This document shows, piece by piece, positions 32,248-41,521 of a stretch of DNA of 64,000 nt (position 1 is the stretch's first letter; every line of letters begins with the position of its first letter). The stretch lies in NCBI RefSeq assembly GCF_902706295.1, contig NZ_CACSJJ010000010.1, positions 1 to 64,000 of the forward strand, read 5' to 3'. Under the pieces are notes generated by a model that was not told where the DNA came from, did not search any database, and was given only the letters and a program-made list of their open reading frames with translations. Made by a program: the position numbers and the translations under genes. This stretch comes from Arthrobacter sp. 18067 (GTDB lineage Bacteria; Actinomycetota; Actinomycetes; Actinomycetales; Micrococcaceae).

Positions 32248-33927
32248 ATGGACAAAGCAGCGCCGCTTCCCGATCCTCAACAGACAGACCGTTCCCAGTC
32301 AGGAATGCAGCAATCCGTGGTGCGGTTGTCCGACTGCATCCAACTCATGCAAGCGGACCTGGTACACGCCAATCCCACGCCGGAGAACCTGGGGCACCCC
32401 GTTTCGGATGTGCTGATGTACGACCCCCTGGATAGCTGGTCCAGTGTGGACGACCGCATCATCCTGGCCGTCGGATGCACGTTCGGCTCCCCGGATTTCG
32501 ACCAACTCCTCCACAGGGCGGCGAACAGCAACGCCGCTGCAGTGATCGTCAAGGCACATGGCGCAAAGATGGAGCAGCTGCGTTCGGCTGCGGTCGGGCA
32601 CAGCCTGTCCGTACTCGTCGCCCCGGATACAGCGGACTGGACGCGGTTGGTGGCACTGGCCAGGGCATCGGTGATGGGCGCGGCCGCGGATTCGGTGTCA
32701 GGAGTACGCCTCGGAGACCTCTACGCTTTTGCCAACGCGGCGGCGTCCATCACCAACGGCGCCGCCAGCATCGTTGATCCGCTCGGCCGCATCCTTGGCT
32801 ACTCCACGCTTCCCGGCCAACCCATCGATGAGCTCCGGCGCATCACAACGCTCACCCTGGAAGAAACCACGCCACCGGCTTTCGACCAGGACTTCAAGAT
32901 CGTCTACGCGGCCCCCGGAGCGGTGCTGGTGCAGGCGCCCGACGACGGTATGGCCCGCCTTGCGCTGGCCGTCCGGGCAGGCGGCGAGCTGCTGGGTTCC
33001 ATCTGGATCATCGACCCGGGTGAGGAGAAACGCGCCACCGCGTTGAATGCACTGGACCGGATGGCGCCCTTGGCCGGGTTGCACATGCTTCACGCACGAT
33101 CGGCCTCGGACTTTGGCGAACGACGCAATGCCGACCTCATCCGGACCCTTATGGATGACACTCCGCATGCTTCGTTCGCTGCTGCCCAACTGGGCCTGGA
33201 CACCGCCAACGGCCTGGCCGTGGCAGCCTTTTCCATCGTCCGGCCGGAGACCGGAAGCCTTGAATCGGTACGTGACATCCATCGGCTGCTGCACCTGGTA
33301 ACCACTGTGTGCAATGTGCAGTTCGGCACCAGCCACAGCGCCTTGATCGGGTCTGTCGTCTACGCACTGCTCCCCTGCAACGGGACTTCGCCTCGGGCAT
33401 TGCACGGACGGATCATCCAGGAAATTGAGGCGTACTCACACACCATCAGCTCCTTCCCGGTCATCGCCACCGTGGGAGGCATCGCCGAAAGCATCGAGGA
33501 CCTTGCCAGGTCCAGGTCCGAAGCCATGCAGACCCTGCACCACCTGCTGAACCTGCAGTCACGCGAGGGGAAGGCACGCGGGAAAAAGGCGCCTCGGATT
33601 GCGCTCTTCGAAGACTTTCAAATCCCTCTGGACCTGCTGAAAATCGGCGCGTTCATTGAGGACAACGGGCTGGGCGGCTCGGACGGGATCGCCAGGATCC
33701 AGGCCCGCGACGCCGAGCAACAAACAGACTACCTGGAGACCCTCCGGGCCTATCTGGCTTCCAACGGCAACATCTCCGCCATGGCCGCCCAACTCCATGT
33801 ACACAACAACACCGTCCGCTACCGCGTGGCCCGCCTGGCCGAGGACTTCAACCTGGACCTGGCGGACCCGCAGAAACGACTATGGTTGTGGCTGCGCCTG
33901 ACCACCATGGACCTCGCGGCCAAGTAG
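32248..33927 (+). CDS. PucR/CdaR-family transcriptional regulator
   Basis: 559 residues. The C-terminal PucR helix-turn-helix reads TLRAYLASNGNISAMAAQLH and VHNNTVRYRVARLAEDFNLD. The long N-terminal part (PucR and GGDEF-like CdaR segments) carries an effector domain. It is divergent from the oxidase-ABC-ridA operon and is its likely local activator. Relatives respond to purine or organic-acid catabolites. The ligand is unknown. Confidence 0.88.
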   Translation: MDKAAPLPDPQQTDRSQSGMQQSVVRLSDCIQLMQADLVHANPTPENLGHPVSDVLMYDPLDSWSSVDDRIILAVGCTFGSPDFDQLLHRAANSNAAAVIVKAHGAKMEQLRSAAVGHSLSVLVAPDTADWTRLVALARASVMGAAADSVSGVRLGDLYAFANAAASITNGAASIVDPLGRILGYSTLPGQPIDELRRITTLTLEETTPPAFDQDFKIVYAAPGAVLVQAPDDGMARLALAVRAGGELLGSIWIIDPGEEKRATALNALDRMAPLAGLHMLHARSASDFGERRNADLIRTLMDDTPHASFAAAQLGLDTANGLAVAAFSIVRPETGSLESVRDIHRLLHLVTTVCNVQFGTSHSALIGSVVYALLPCNGTSPRALHGRIIQEIEAYSHTISSFPVIATVGGIAESIEDLARSRSEAMQTLHHLLNLQSREGKARGKKAPRIALFEDFQIPLDLLKIGAFIEDNGLGGSDGIARIQARDAEQQTDYLETLRAYLASNGNISAMAAQLHVHNNTVRYRVARLAEDFNLDLADPQKRLWLWLRLTTMDLAAK

Positions 33928-33944
33928 CCCCGGACAACCGCCCC

Positions 33945-36299
33945 CTAACGGATGATCGGGAGGCCCGCCGTCGGGAAGACGCTGGGGAAGATCGACGGCG
34001 GCGGGACCGGTACGGTTTCCAGCGGCACCGTGACGGTGTCCGTGCCAACCGTCACGTGGTGGTCCCGCACGTTCAGGCGCAGCGGCTCTTCGCTGTAGTC
34101 CGGTCCGCCTGCGAGTGTGAGCGCGATGGAACCCTGCGAAAGATCCACGGCCAGCAAGCGCCCCTGGACCTTGAGCCGGAAGGACAGGCCCTCCCACTCC
34201 ACCGGCAGACGCGGATCGAAGCGCAGCACCTCGCCCTGGTCCCGCATGCCTGCGAAGCCACATACCAAGGAGCTCCAGATGCCGCCCGTGGAGGCGATGT
34301 GGACGCCGTCGATCGTGTTGCCGTGGGAATTGTCCAGGTCTATGAACAATGCCTCGGTGAAGTGCTGCAGGGCGACGTCGCCGTATCCGACCTCGGCCGC
34401 CATGATGCCCTGGACGCACGCGGACAGGGTGGAGTCGCCGGTGGTGATGGGATCGTAGAAGTCAAAGGCGCGCTGCTTTTCCTCCGCCGTGAAGTCCTGC
34501 CACTGAAGGAACATTGCCAGTACGGTATCGGCCTGCTTGAGGACCTGGTGCCGGTAAATCACCAAAGGGTGGAAGTTCAGCAGCAATGGGTACTTGGACT
34601 TGGGGGTGTTCCAGTCCCACGGCTCCAGGGTCATGAAGTCGTTGTCCTGGCTGAACACTTCAAGGTGGGGGTCGTACGGCAGTGACATGCGCTCGGCAGC
34701 CTGCCGCCACACCATCCGCTCGGTGTCGGCGATTCCCTCATGCTCCAGGGCGGCAGCGGCACGCAGGTTGAAGCGCGCCATGACGTTTGTGTACAGGTTG
34801 TCGTTGACCACGGCCGTGTACTCATCCGGGCCAGTCACGCCGTGGATGTGGAACATGCCGTCCTTGCCAAAGAACCCCAGCGAAGCCCACATGCGTGCTG
34901 TTTCAATCAGCAGATCGGCACCCAGCTCGCCACTGAAGGTGTCGTCGCCGCTGGCCCACTGATAACGATTGGCCGCGAAAGCGATGGCCGCGGCGATGTG
35001 GAACTGGGCGGTCCCGGCAGCGTAGTAGGCACTGGCCTCAAGCCCGTTGATGGTGCGCCACGGGAACAGCGCACCGTCAACGCTGAGCTCCTTGGCACGC
35101 ACGCGTGCATCCGGCAGCATGGCATGCCGGGATTCCAGCACCTTCCGGGCACCGCAGGGGTTGGTGTAGGTCAGGTACGGCAGGAGGTAGACCTCCTGAT
35201 CCCAGAAGTAGTGGCCCTCATAGCCGGATCCGCTGACACCCTTTGCCGGAATACCGGCCACCCCAGCACGTGCAGTGGCCTGCGCCAGCTGGAAGAGTCC
35301 CCAGCGAACGGCCTGCTGCATCTCCGGCTGGCCGCCGATGGAGATGTCGGCCGTGGTCCAGTACTGCTCGTAATGCGCCTTGCTTTGCGCCAGGACATCG
35401 GCGAAGGAAACGAGGTTGGCTTCCGCATCAGCGGCCAGGCTCTCCCCGCGGTCCTCGGCGTCGCTGGAGCCGGCCACCACGTAACTGACCGACTTCTCAA
35501 GACGGAAAGTGTCGCCGTCGTGGATTGCCAAAACGTAGCGCACGGACGAATCGTCCTCGCCCACCAGCGTCTCGAACGGCTGGCCCTCAGCGGAGATCCA
35601 GTGATCCACGGCCATGGCTACACGCTGGCGCGATTCGGACGTCTCCCACGCGAGGCGGAGGGAACCGTCGGAACCCTGCAGGTGCAAGGGCAACAGGACG
35701 CGGCCGGCGTGCCGGCCGGAGCGGCGCGGGTCGTGGGCCGAGTGGTCCTCCACAGGCTGGTCCTGGCGATTAACGACGCCGGAAGTGATGTCAGCGGACA
35801 CGTCCCGGTCAGCCGTCAGCGACAGTTCCAGGCCAAGACAACCGCGCGAATCGAACCCGACCGCGCGGCGTTCCACCGTGGTGACCGTGGCGCCCGAACG
35901 GCAAGCCCAGGTAATGCTTTCCTCGTAGACGCCTGTGGAAAAGTCCACGCTGCGGTGGTAGTCCACCACTGTGGACTCCGCCAGGCTCAGGGCCTCGCCG
36001 TCAATGGACACCGTGAAATTGTTGGCGTCCGGCACGTAGACGATCCGCTGGCCCGTCCGGGCGAAACCGTAAGCATTCTCGGCGTGCTTGATGTCCCAGA
36101 TCTCATGGAAACCATTGACGAACGTACCGGGAAGTTCGCTGTCCCCGGCCGTTGAATGCGAGCCACGGATACCAAGGTGGCCGTTGCCAAGCGCGAACAG
36201 CGTTTCCAGCGTTCCCTCGTCACCGGCGACGTGGATGTTTTCCACGAGCTTCCAGGGCTCGCAGGGGAAGCGCAGCCGATCGGAGCTGATGAGTGCCAT
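33945..36299 (-). CDS. Glycoside hydrolase family 65 phosphorylase
   Basis: 784 residues. The N-terminal beta-sandwich (ALGNGHLGIRGSHS) leads to the (alpha/alpha)6 barrel with FWDQEVYLLPYLTYTNP, WRTINGLEASAYYAAGTAQF and the catalytic general acid Glu493 in HGVTGPDEYTAVVNDNLYTN. C-terminal phosphate-binding and jelly-roll segments follow (STGGIWSSLVCGFAGMRDQG). Members phosphorolyse maltose, trehalose or kojibiose to beta-glucose 1-phosphate. The beta-phosphoglucomutase-like gene upstream fits this product. Which disaccharide cannot be read from sequence. Confidence 0.92.
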   Translation of the reverse strand: MALISSDRLRFPCEPWKLVENIHVAGDEGTLETLFALGNGHLGIRGSHSTAGDSELPGTFVNGFHEIWDIKHAENAYGFARTGQRIVYVPDANNFTVSIDGEALSLAESTVVDYHRSVDFSTGVYEESITWACRSGATVTTVERRAVGFDSRGCLGLELSLTADRDVSADITSGVVNRQDQPVEDHSAHDPRRSGRHAGRVLLPLHLQGSDGSLRLAWETSESRQRVAMAVDHWISAEGQPFETLVGEDDSSVRYVLAIHDGDTFRLEKSVSYVVAGSSDAEDRGESLAADAEANLVSFADVLAQSKAHYEQYWTTADISIGGQPEMQQAVRWGLFQLAQATARAGVAGIPAKGVSGSGYEGHYFWDQEVYLLPYLTYTNPCGARKVLESRHAMLPDARVRAKELSVDGALFPWRTINGLEASAYYAAGTAQFHIAAAIAFAANRYQWASGDDTFSGELGADLLIETARMWASLGFFGKDGMFHIHGVTGPDEYTAVVNDNLYTNVMARFNLRAAAALEHEGIADTERMVWRQAAERMSLPYDPHLEVFSQDNDFMTLEPWDWNTPKSKYPLLLNFHPLVIYRHQVLKQADTVLAMFLQWQDFTAEEKQRAFDFYDPITTGDSTLSACVQGIMAAEVGYGDVALQHFTEALFIDLDNSHGNTIDGVHIASTGGIWSSLVCGFAGMRDQGEVLRFDPRLPVEWEGLSFRLKVQGRLLAVDLSQGSIALTLAGGPDYSEEPLRLNVRDHHVTVGTDTVTVPLETVPVPPPSIFPSVFPTAGLPIIR

Positions 36300-36329
36300 G
36301 GGCTGTTGAAGTCCTTCGAAAAAGTAGGG

Positions 36330-37055
36330 TCAGAGAAGATCGTTGAGGTCGTCGACCACCAGCGTGGCGCCGGCGTCGAGCAGGGTCTGCCGGCCTGCTC
36401 CGCGGTCCACGCCGATCACGGCGAAGAAGTTTGCACCGGCGCCGGCCTGCACGCCGGACACTGCATCCTCCACCACGATGCATTCCTCCACAGGCACGCC
36501 CAGCAGGCTTGCTCCATAGACATACGTGGCCGGGTCCGGCTTACCGGGAAGTCCGACGGCGGCGGCCACCTGACCGTCGACGACAACCTCGAAGTGGTGG
36601 TCCAGGCCCGCGGCCTTCAGCACCGCAGGCGCGTTGCGGGAGGAGGACACCACCGCCACCTTGAGTCCCAACTCCACCGCTGCATTGATGAACTTGACCG
36701 AGCCCTCATAGGGCTCGACGCCGTGGGTATTCACGATTTCATTGAAAATCGTGTTCTTCCGGTTGCCCAGGCCCTGCACTGTCTCGTTGTCGGGGTCGTC
36801 GTGGACCGGGCCTTCGGGCAAGGTAATGCCACGGGATGCCAGGAAATCCCGGACTCCGTCGAAGCGCGGCTTCCCATCGATGTGATCGAAGTAGTCGCTC
36901 TCCTGGTAACCCTGCGGATGGCCCGCCTCAGTCAGGTAGCCATCGAACAGTTCCTGCCACGCATGCTCGTGCACCACGGCTGTGGGCGTCAGCACGCCGT
37001 CGAGGTCGAACAGCAGCGCAGAAGCGCCCGTCCAGGCATTACGAAGATCAGTCAT
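36330..37055 (-). CDS. pgmB: Beta-phosphoglucomutase-like HAD hydrolase
   Basis: 241 residues. HAD motif I is LFDLDGVLTPTA (Asp nucleophile and Asp+2), the cap domain contains GKPRFDGVRDFLASRGI typical of beta-PGM, motif II is VAVVSSSRNA, motif III the Lys in GLPGKPDPATYV, and motif IV VEDAVSGVQAGAGANF. It would convert beta-glucose 1-phosphate from the GH65 enzyme to glucose 6-phosphate. It is 14 bases after lacI and 30 bases before the GH65 gene. Confidence 0.88.
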   Translation of the reverse strand: MTDLRNAWTGASALLFDLDGVLTPTAVVHEHAWQELFDGYLTEAGHPQGYQESDYFDHIDGKPRFDGVRDFLASRGITLPEGPVHDDPDNETVQGLGNRKNTIFNEIVNTHGVEPYEGSVKFINAAVELGLKVAVVSSSRNAPAVLKAAGLDHHFEVVVDGQVAAAVGLPGKPDPATYVYGASLLGVPVEECIVVEDAVSGVQAGAGANFFAVIGVDRGAGRQTLLDAGATLVVDDLNDLL

Positions 37056-37069
37056 GTGCAGTATTCCGT

Positions 37070-38089
37070 TCAGCGCTTGTGGCGCGTGGTTTTGCGTTCG
37101 ATGAGCTTGGTATCGAGCATGTGGTTGGAGGGTTGATGGGGAGTTTCGATATTCAGCAGGCGTTCACACAGCAGGTTTGCTGCGAAGGCACCTTGGTCTG
37201 CGACGGGCTGCGCCACAGTGCTCAGGCCAAGGAACCCGCTCATGGGGTGGTCGTCCATACCGATCACGGACACATTTTTGGGCACGGACAGGCCATGTTC
37301 GCGCAACGCGGTCAACGCACCGAACGCGGCCTCATCACAGTGGGCGAACACTGCCGTGGGCCTTGCACCGCGGGAGATGAGTTCTGTCATTGCCCGACGG
37401 CCGTCGTCGATGCTTGGCCCGGAACCCACCACAAAGTCCGGGTGGACGGTGAGGTGGTGTTCATCCAGCGCACGCCTGAACCCACGGAACCGTGGGGTCT
37501 CAGTCACAACGGGGTGTTCATTGCTCGAGAGAACGGCCAAGTCCCAATGGCCCAGCCCCAGCAGGTGTTGGGTGGCCTGCCAGGCCGCGTGTTCGTCATC
37601 GATACCTACATTGTCCCACGGAACATTTCCCATGCCCACGCTGGCCAGCGCAAGCCCGCAGGCTTCCAACGCTTCCACCTCAGCGGGTGCGAGGTCAATA
37701 TTGAGCAGGAGCAGGCCGTCCACCCTCTGCGCGAGGTTCTCCAGGTCCGAGAAGAACTGCCTCCTTATGGTGGCCTTGTTCCGCAGGCTGACCAGGACCG
37801 TGTCGTAGCCGCTGTCGCCGAAGACTTCTTCCGCTGCTTCCACGGCTTGGGCGAAGAACCAGGCCGTGGCCGTTGGTGCAACGATGGCCACGGACCCCGT
37901 GCCGCCGCCTGCAAGCCGTGACGCCGCGGCTGAAGCTTTGTAGCCAAGCTTGCTGGCGGCTTCCGCCACCTGTCGCTGTGCTTTTTCAGAAACGTTGGGG
38001 AGGTTCCTGAGTGCCCGCGACACCGTGCAAATGGACAATCCGGAGAGGACGGCTACGTCCTGGATCGTCACCCTGTGAGTCCTAACCAT
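37070..38089 (-). CDS. LacI-family regulator of the GH65 operon
   Basis: 339 residues from ATG 38089 (MVRTHRVTIQDVAVLSG), preferred over an open frame to 38155. The LacI helix-turn-helix is TIQDVAVLSGLSICTVSRAL, with hinge LGYKASAAASRLAGGGTGSV, followed by a periplasmic-binding-protein-like effector domain (VIGMDDHPMSGFLGLSTVAQ). It leads the lacI-pgmB-GH65 operon and a textbook palindrome lies 77 bases upstream, so it probably represses its own operon until the disaccharide or a derivative is present. Confidence 0.9.
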   Translation of the reverse strand: MVRTHRVTIQDVAVLSGLSICTVSRALRNLPNVSEKAQRQVAEAASKLGYKASAAASRLAGGGTGSVAIVAPTATAWFFAQAVEAAEEVFGDSGYDTVLVSLRNKATIRRQFFSDLENLAQRVDGLLLLNIDLAPAEVEALEACGLALASVGMGNVPWDNVGIDDEHAAWQATQHLLGLGHWDLAVLSSNEHPVVTETPRFRGFRRALDEHHLTVHPDFVVGSGPSIDDGRRAMTELISRGARPTAVFAHCDEAAFGALTALREHGLSVPKNVSVIGMDDHPMSGFLGLSTVAQPVADQGAFAANLLCERLLNIETPHQPSNHMLDTKLIERKTTRHKR

Positions 38090-38165
38090 GCAACACGGCC
38101 TCAGCCCTTTCCATGCTCGCCTGACGCCCTTTGGCGTGAGACCCGACCGGGTCACCAGCCAAAAG

Positions 38166-38179
38166 TGTAAGCGCTTACA
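38166..38179. promoter_or_regulatory. LacI-type operator, perfect 14-bp palindrome
   Basis: TGTAAGCGCTTACA is fully symmetrical with the central CG expected for LacI/GalR sites. It lies in the promoter region of the lacI-pgmB-GH65 operon and predicts autoregulation. Confidence 0.85.
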
Positions 38180-38285
38180 ATTTTGTCATTCAATAGAGTG
38201 CAGTCGAATGCGAAATTGTGACGCGAATCTCACCAAGGGCTTGATTCCGGAGCCCTGATGCCTTCTAATCCGGGCATTCCATCCG

Positions 38286-38348
38286 CGGTCAGGCAGCGGA
38301 CAGGCAGCGGTCAGGCACAGGTCAGGCAGCGGTCAGGCACCGTTCAGG
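38286..38348. repeat. 11-bp tandem repeat (about 5.5 copies)
   Basis: The unit CGGTCAGGCAG recurs with one- or two-base changes at 38286, 38297, 38308, 38319 and 38330, then a partial copy. The last copies run into the 3' end of the esterase gene (stop at 38333). With 11-base spacing every copy faces nearly the same side of the helix. Confidence 0.8.
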
Positions 38349-38956
38349 ACGTAGTACTTCAGGAATGCACTGACATCCACCAGCTCCGGCGCTTCGATCC
38401 TGTGCCCCATGCCCGGATAGCTTCGCGCGGTAAGGGCAACGTTGGCGTCCAACCACTCTTCGGTATGGGCGATCGCGTCCTCGTTGATCACGGGGTCGGC
38501 CTTGTCCCGGCCCCAGAAGAACGGTGGCGGGGAATCGAAGGACTCACTCAGGGCGAGGAGGTCGTTGTCCAGGACGAAACCGGACAGGCCGACGGTGGCC
38601 TTGAACGCGTCGGGCCGCAAGCGCAGGAGCGTGCTGGCCATCGCCATCCCCTGCGAGTAGCCCAGCAGGCTGACACTGCTGTGGTTGTCCTTGACGGAGT
38701 TGATCCAGTTGAACACCGAGTTGGTGGAGGCGATGACGTCGGCGAAGTCGTTTGTCAGGAAGTAGTCCAGCAGGAACCATCCATAATGGTCGCCGATCAC
38801 TTTGGGACCCCGAAGTGCGGCGCACGTGAAGTCGCCGGGCAGGTGCGGGAAGAGGTCCACCATGCGCTGTTCGCTGGTTCCATAACCGTGCATCATCACC
38901 AGCAACGGGGTGCCCTTGCGCTGGTTTTCGGGCTTCGACCACACCACTGAATCCAT
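38333..38956 (-). CDS. Alpha/beta-hydrolase, phospholipase/carboxylesterase type
   Basis: 207 residues from ATG 38956 (a GTG at 38962 is possible). LLVMMHGYGTSEQRMVDLFP gives the oxyanion region, the nucleophile elbow is LLGYSQGMAM (Ser), the acid is in GRDKADPVINED, and the His is in YPGMGHRIEAPEL. These are small cytosolic esterases of broad specificity. It is divergent from the AraC gene, with 26 bases between starts. Confidence 0.85.
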   Translation of the reverse strand: MDSVVWSKPENQRKGTPLLVMMHGYGTSEQRMVDLFPHLPGDFTCAALRGPKVIGDHYGWFLLDYFLTNDFADVIASTNSVFNWINSVKDNHSSVSLLGYSQGMAMASTLLRLRPDAFKATVGLSGFVLDNDLLALSESFDSPPPFFWGRDKADPVINEDAIAHTEEWLDANVALTARSYPGMGHRIEAPELVDVSAFLKYYVLNGA

Positions 38957-38982
38957 GGGCACGAGCCTAGTAGACTGGCGCC

Positions 38983-39444
38983 ATGACTCCGCAGGAACTG
39001 GCCAACCTGGCCCATCTGCGGCGCGCCCGCGACTTCATCGATCGCGAGTATGCGCGTCCGTTGGATGTGCCCACCATGGCCGCCGGCGCGCTCATGTCTC
39101 CTGCGCATTTCTCCCGCCAGTTCAAGGCCGCATATGGCGAATCCCCTTACAACTACCTCATGACCAGGCGGATCGAGCGGGCCATGGCCCTGCTTCGTGC
39201 GGGGACCAACGTCACCGATGCCTGCATGGAAGTGGGCTGTACATCGCTGGGTTCCTTCAGTGCGCGCTTCACCGAAATCGTGGGCATCAACCCCAGCGAA
39301 TACCGCTCCCGTGAGCATCATGCGGTGAAGGCCATGCCCAATTGCATCGCCAAGCAGCAAACCCGCCCTGAAAGAACCAGGAACGGCAACGGCAACAAGA
39401 ACCTGAGCAGGATTGAAGAAGCGCCCACGTCAAAGCTGCCATAG
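38983..39444 (+). CDS. Short AraC-family regulator
   Basis: 153 residues, two helix-turn-helix units only (DVPTMAAGALMSPAHFSRQF; DACMEVGCTSLGSFSARFTE), with the conserved GINPSEYR. There is no large effector domain. The C-terminal ~45 residues are basic and polar. It is probably co-transcribed with the VOC protein 10 bases downstream, a common actinobacterial pairing, and divergent from the esterase. Confidence 0.85.
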   Translation: MTPQELANLAHLRRARDFIDREYARPLDVPTMAAGALMSPAHFSRQFKAAYGESPYNYLMTRRIERAMALLRAGTNVTDACMEVGCTSLGSFSARFTEIVGINPSEYRSREHHAVKAMPNCIAKQQTRPERTRNGNGNKNLSRIEEAPTSKLP

Positions 39445-39454
39445 CGTGTGATTC

Positions 39455-39856
39455 ATGAACATTTCATTGAAGTACGCACACGTCACTGTCAACGATGTCG
39501 ATGAGTCGCTCGCCTTCTACCGGGACGCCCTGGGCATGGAAGTAAGGAACGATGTCGGCTCCGACGGCCAGCGCTGGGTCACCTTGGGCAGCGACGCCCA
39601 GCCCGACCTTGAACTCGTCCTGTCCCCTCCGCACGCCGGCCGCTCCCAGGCCGACGGCGACGCCATCCAGGAACTCCTTACCAAGGGCGTCATGCCGATG
39701 CTCGTGTTCAACACGGATGATCTGGACGGCACATTTGAGAAGCTCCGCGCCTCCGGTGCCGAAGTACTCCAGGAACCGATCGACCAGCCGTGGGGCCCTC
39801 GCGACTGCGCCTTCCGCGATCCCTCGGGCAATATGATCCGCATCAACCAAGGCTGA
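39455..39856 (+). CDS. VOC-superfamily (glyoxalase-like) protein
   Basis: 133 residues with the paired beta-alpha-beta-beta-beta modules: KYAHVTVNDVDESLAFYRDA, LELVLSPPHAG, MLVFNTDDLDGTFEKL, and PWGPRDCAFRDPSGNMIRIN. Metal ligands would be His9 and Glu in LELVL of module 1, with a C-terminal position less clear. The function is probably resistance or a small lyase; it follows the AraC gene. Confidence 0.82.
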   Translation: MNISLKYAHVTVNDVDESLAFYRDALGMEVRNDVGSDGQRWVTLGSDAQPDLELVLSPPHAGRSQADGDAIQELLTKGVMPMLVFNTDDLDGTFEKLRASGAEVLQEPIDQPWGPRDCAFRDPSGNMIRINQG

Positions 39857-39859
39857 TTA

Positions 39860-39901
39860 TCCGACGCCGGCCTGCTAGAGACTCAGCAGGCCGGCGTCGG
39901 A
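39860..39901. terminator. Bidirectional terminator between VOC and carboxylate-amine ligase genes
   Basis: A perfect 17-bp stem (39860-39876 with 39885-39901) has an 8-base loop. It begins 4 bases after the VOC stop and contains the stop codon of the opposite-strand gene, so it serves both convergent transcripts. Confidence 0.85.
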
Positions 39902-41032
39902 CAGTTCACCGTCCTGATGAGTCGACGCAATGGCGGCGGACACGACGTCGGACAACCGGCGCCGTTGACTGTACGCCTGGCGTTGCAGCCGCTCGCCGCT
40001 TCCGCGGCGCAGGATGTTCGCTGCCCCGTCCCGCGCGAGAGCCAGGTCCCCGGCCTCGCTCAAGGCCCGGCGGACGTGTCGGAGCAGGGCGCCCACCACA
40101 TCCGCGGCGGGATAGGGCCGCTGCTCCTGCGGGTGGAGCAGCTGGTTGTTGATGCCAAACCGGCTGGCTTTCCAGTTCGCCATGCGAATAGCGGGAGTTA
40201 TGGTGCTCGACGGCGGCCCGCCGCTCCGCCACTCGGCTGCCGCTGTCTCCACCAAGGCACGCGCGATGACCGCAATGGTCAGGGCATCTTCTGCGTAGAG
40301 GCAGACGTCGGCGATCCGCACTTCAACTGTGGGGTGTCCCCTGGACAGCCGGGCATCGAAATAGATCATGCCTTCATCCAGCGGAACCCCTGTCTCCAGA
40401 AGCTCGGAAAGCACTGCCCGGTAGCCATTGGCAGAACCGAAAACGTCCATGGGTCCGGCCGTGGGCCACCTGTTCCAAATCTGGGTGCGGTAGCTTGCAA
40501 AGCCCGTATCGGCCCCCATCCAGAACGGCGAGTTGGCACTCAAAGCCAGGAGCACGGGCAGCCAGTGGCGCATGCGATCGAGGACCGCCACTCCCTCCTC
40601 GGGCGAATCGATGGACACATGGACGTGGAAGCCGCACGTGAGCTGCTCCCGCGCTATCAACCCGAACTCGTTACCCATAGTGCTGTACCGCTGGTTGCCC
40701 AGAGTAGGCGTGGCATGAAAGACCGGGGGCGTGGCCAGCGCGGCAACCCGCGCACCCAGGGCCCTGGCGGCCTCGTCCGACAACGCCCGTCCGGCACGGA
40801 TTTCAGCACGAAGCTCGGCCGCAGTTGTGCAGGGGCGTGAATTGACTTCCACCTGCTCCTGCTTGAACTCCGATTTCAGCGTCGCTTCATCAGGGCCGTA
40901 CTCCCCGCGCCCGGCTTCCTCACTCCGAGGAGCTGCCACATCCAGGATGTCGGCGGCCAGCGCCAACGGCAAGCCGTCCGCGGGATCCGCGATCAGCAGT
41001 TCCTCTTCAACACCAAACGTGCGCACAGCCAC
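39875..41032 (-). CDS. YbdK-type carboxylate-amine ligase (GCS2 family)
   Basis: 385 residues. GCS2 signatures: FGVEEELLIAD at the N-terminus, FKQEQVEVNSRPC, LTCGFHVHVSIDSPEEGV, and MIYFDARLSRGHPTVEVRIADVC. These enzymes ligate glutamate, or other carboxylates, to an amine using ATP. YbdK homologues show weak glutamate-cysteine ligase activity, but the true substrate here is unknown. It is monocistronic, and its 3' end is in the shared terminator. Confidence 0.88.
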   Translation of the reverse strand: MAVRTFGVEEELLIADPADGLPLALAADILDVAAPRSEEAGRGEYGPDEATLKSEFKQEQVEVNSRPCTTAAELRAEIRAGRALSDEAARALGARVAALATPPVFHATPTLGNQRYSTMGNEFGLIAREQLTCGFHVHVSIDSPEEGVAVLDRMRHWLPVLLALSANSPFWMGADTGFASYRTQIWNRWPTAGPMDVFGSANGYRAVLSELLETGVPLDEGMIYFDARLSRGHPTVEVRIADVCLYAEDALTIAVIARALVETAAAEWRSGGPPSSTITPAIRMANWKASRFGINNQLLHPQEQRPYPAADVVGALLRHVRRALSEAGDLALARDGAANILRRGSGERLQRQAYSQRRRLSDVVSAAIASTHQDGELSDAGLLSL

Positions 41033-41065
41033 CCCTCCCCGCGATGAGTTGTTCAGAGACGGCGG

Positions 41066-41521
41066 TCATCCAACGTGGCGTGGAACCTCCATTTGGAAAC
41101 CGCAACGGCAATGCAGCACCTGCGTCTGCAAGTAGACCTCCAGGAGGCTGGGGCTTTCCGGATCGTCGGTGGTCCGGGGGGCCTCAATCACCCGTTCGGT
41201 GGGGCGTCCCAAGGTCATGGGATCGCCGCAATGGGTGCAGCTGAACCAGAGTCCCGCTGCTGAAGTGGAGAGAAATTCCCGTTGGATCTCCGGTACCAAT
41301 GACTCCAGGCGGACTGCGTGGGCGTAGAACGTATCGCACTCGCTGCAGGTGTAACTGACTTCGACAACCTCTGACTGATTCGCTTCTGCTTCCACCACTG
41401 TTTCCACAAAGATGTAGGAATCAGTGCCGCAAACTGTGCACCAGGGGCGTGCCCCGATATCGGCAGTTGCGGGTTTTGTCCCTCGCGCAGGCTTCGGGAC
41501 GGGCAGGGATCCAAGCGTCAT
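41066..41521 (-). CDS. Multi-cysteine zinc-ribbon-like protein (paralogue 1)
   Basis: 151 residues from ATG 41521 (MTLGSLPVPKPARG), set by AAGGAG 7 bases upstream. Cysteine pairs are WCTVCG (Cys28/31), YTCSECD, FSCTHCGDPM and the terminal LHCRCGFQMEVPR. This resembles two or more zinc ribbons in one chain, with no nuclease or helix-turn-helix motif. It is homologous to the protein at 42688 across its whole length. A GAF-ANTAR regulator gene lies between them. Family and role unknown; an RNA- or DNA-binding or metal-sensing adaptor is inference. Confidence 0.7.
   Translation of the reverse strand: MTLGSLPVPKPARGTKPATADIGARPWCTVCGTDSYIFVETVVEAEANQSEVVEVSYTCSECDTFYAHAVRLESLVPEIQREFLSTSAAGLWFSCTHCGDPMTLGRPTERVIEAPRTTDDPESPSLLEVYLQTQVLHCRCGFQMEVPRHVG

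Noticed and set aside
38286..38348. CRISPR-like repeat
   Set aside because: The unit is 11 bases in direct tandem without spacers, and no cas gene is near.
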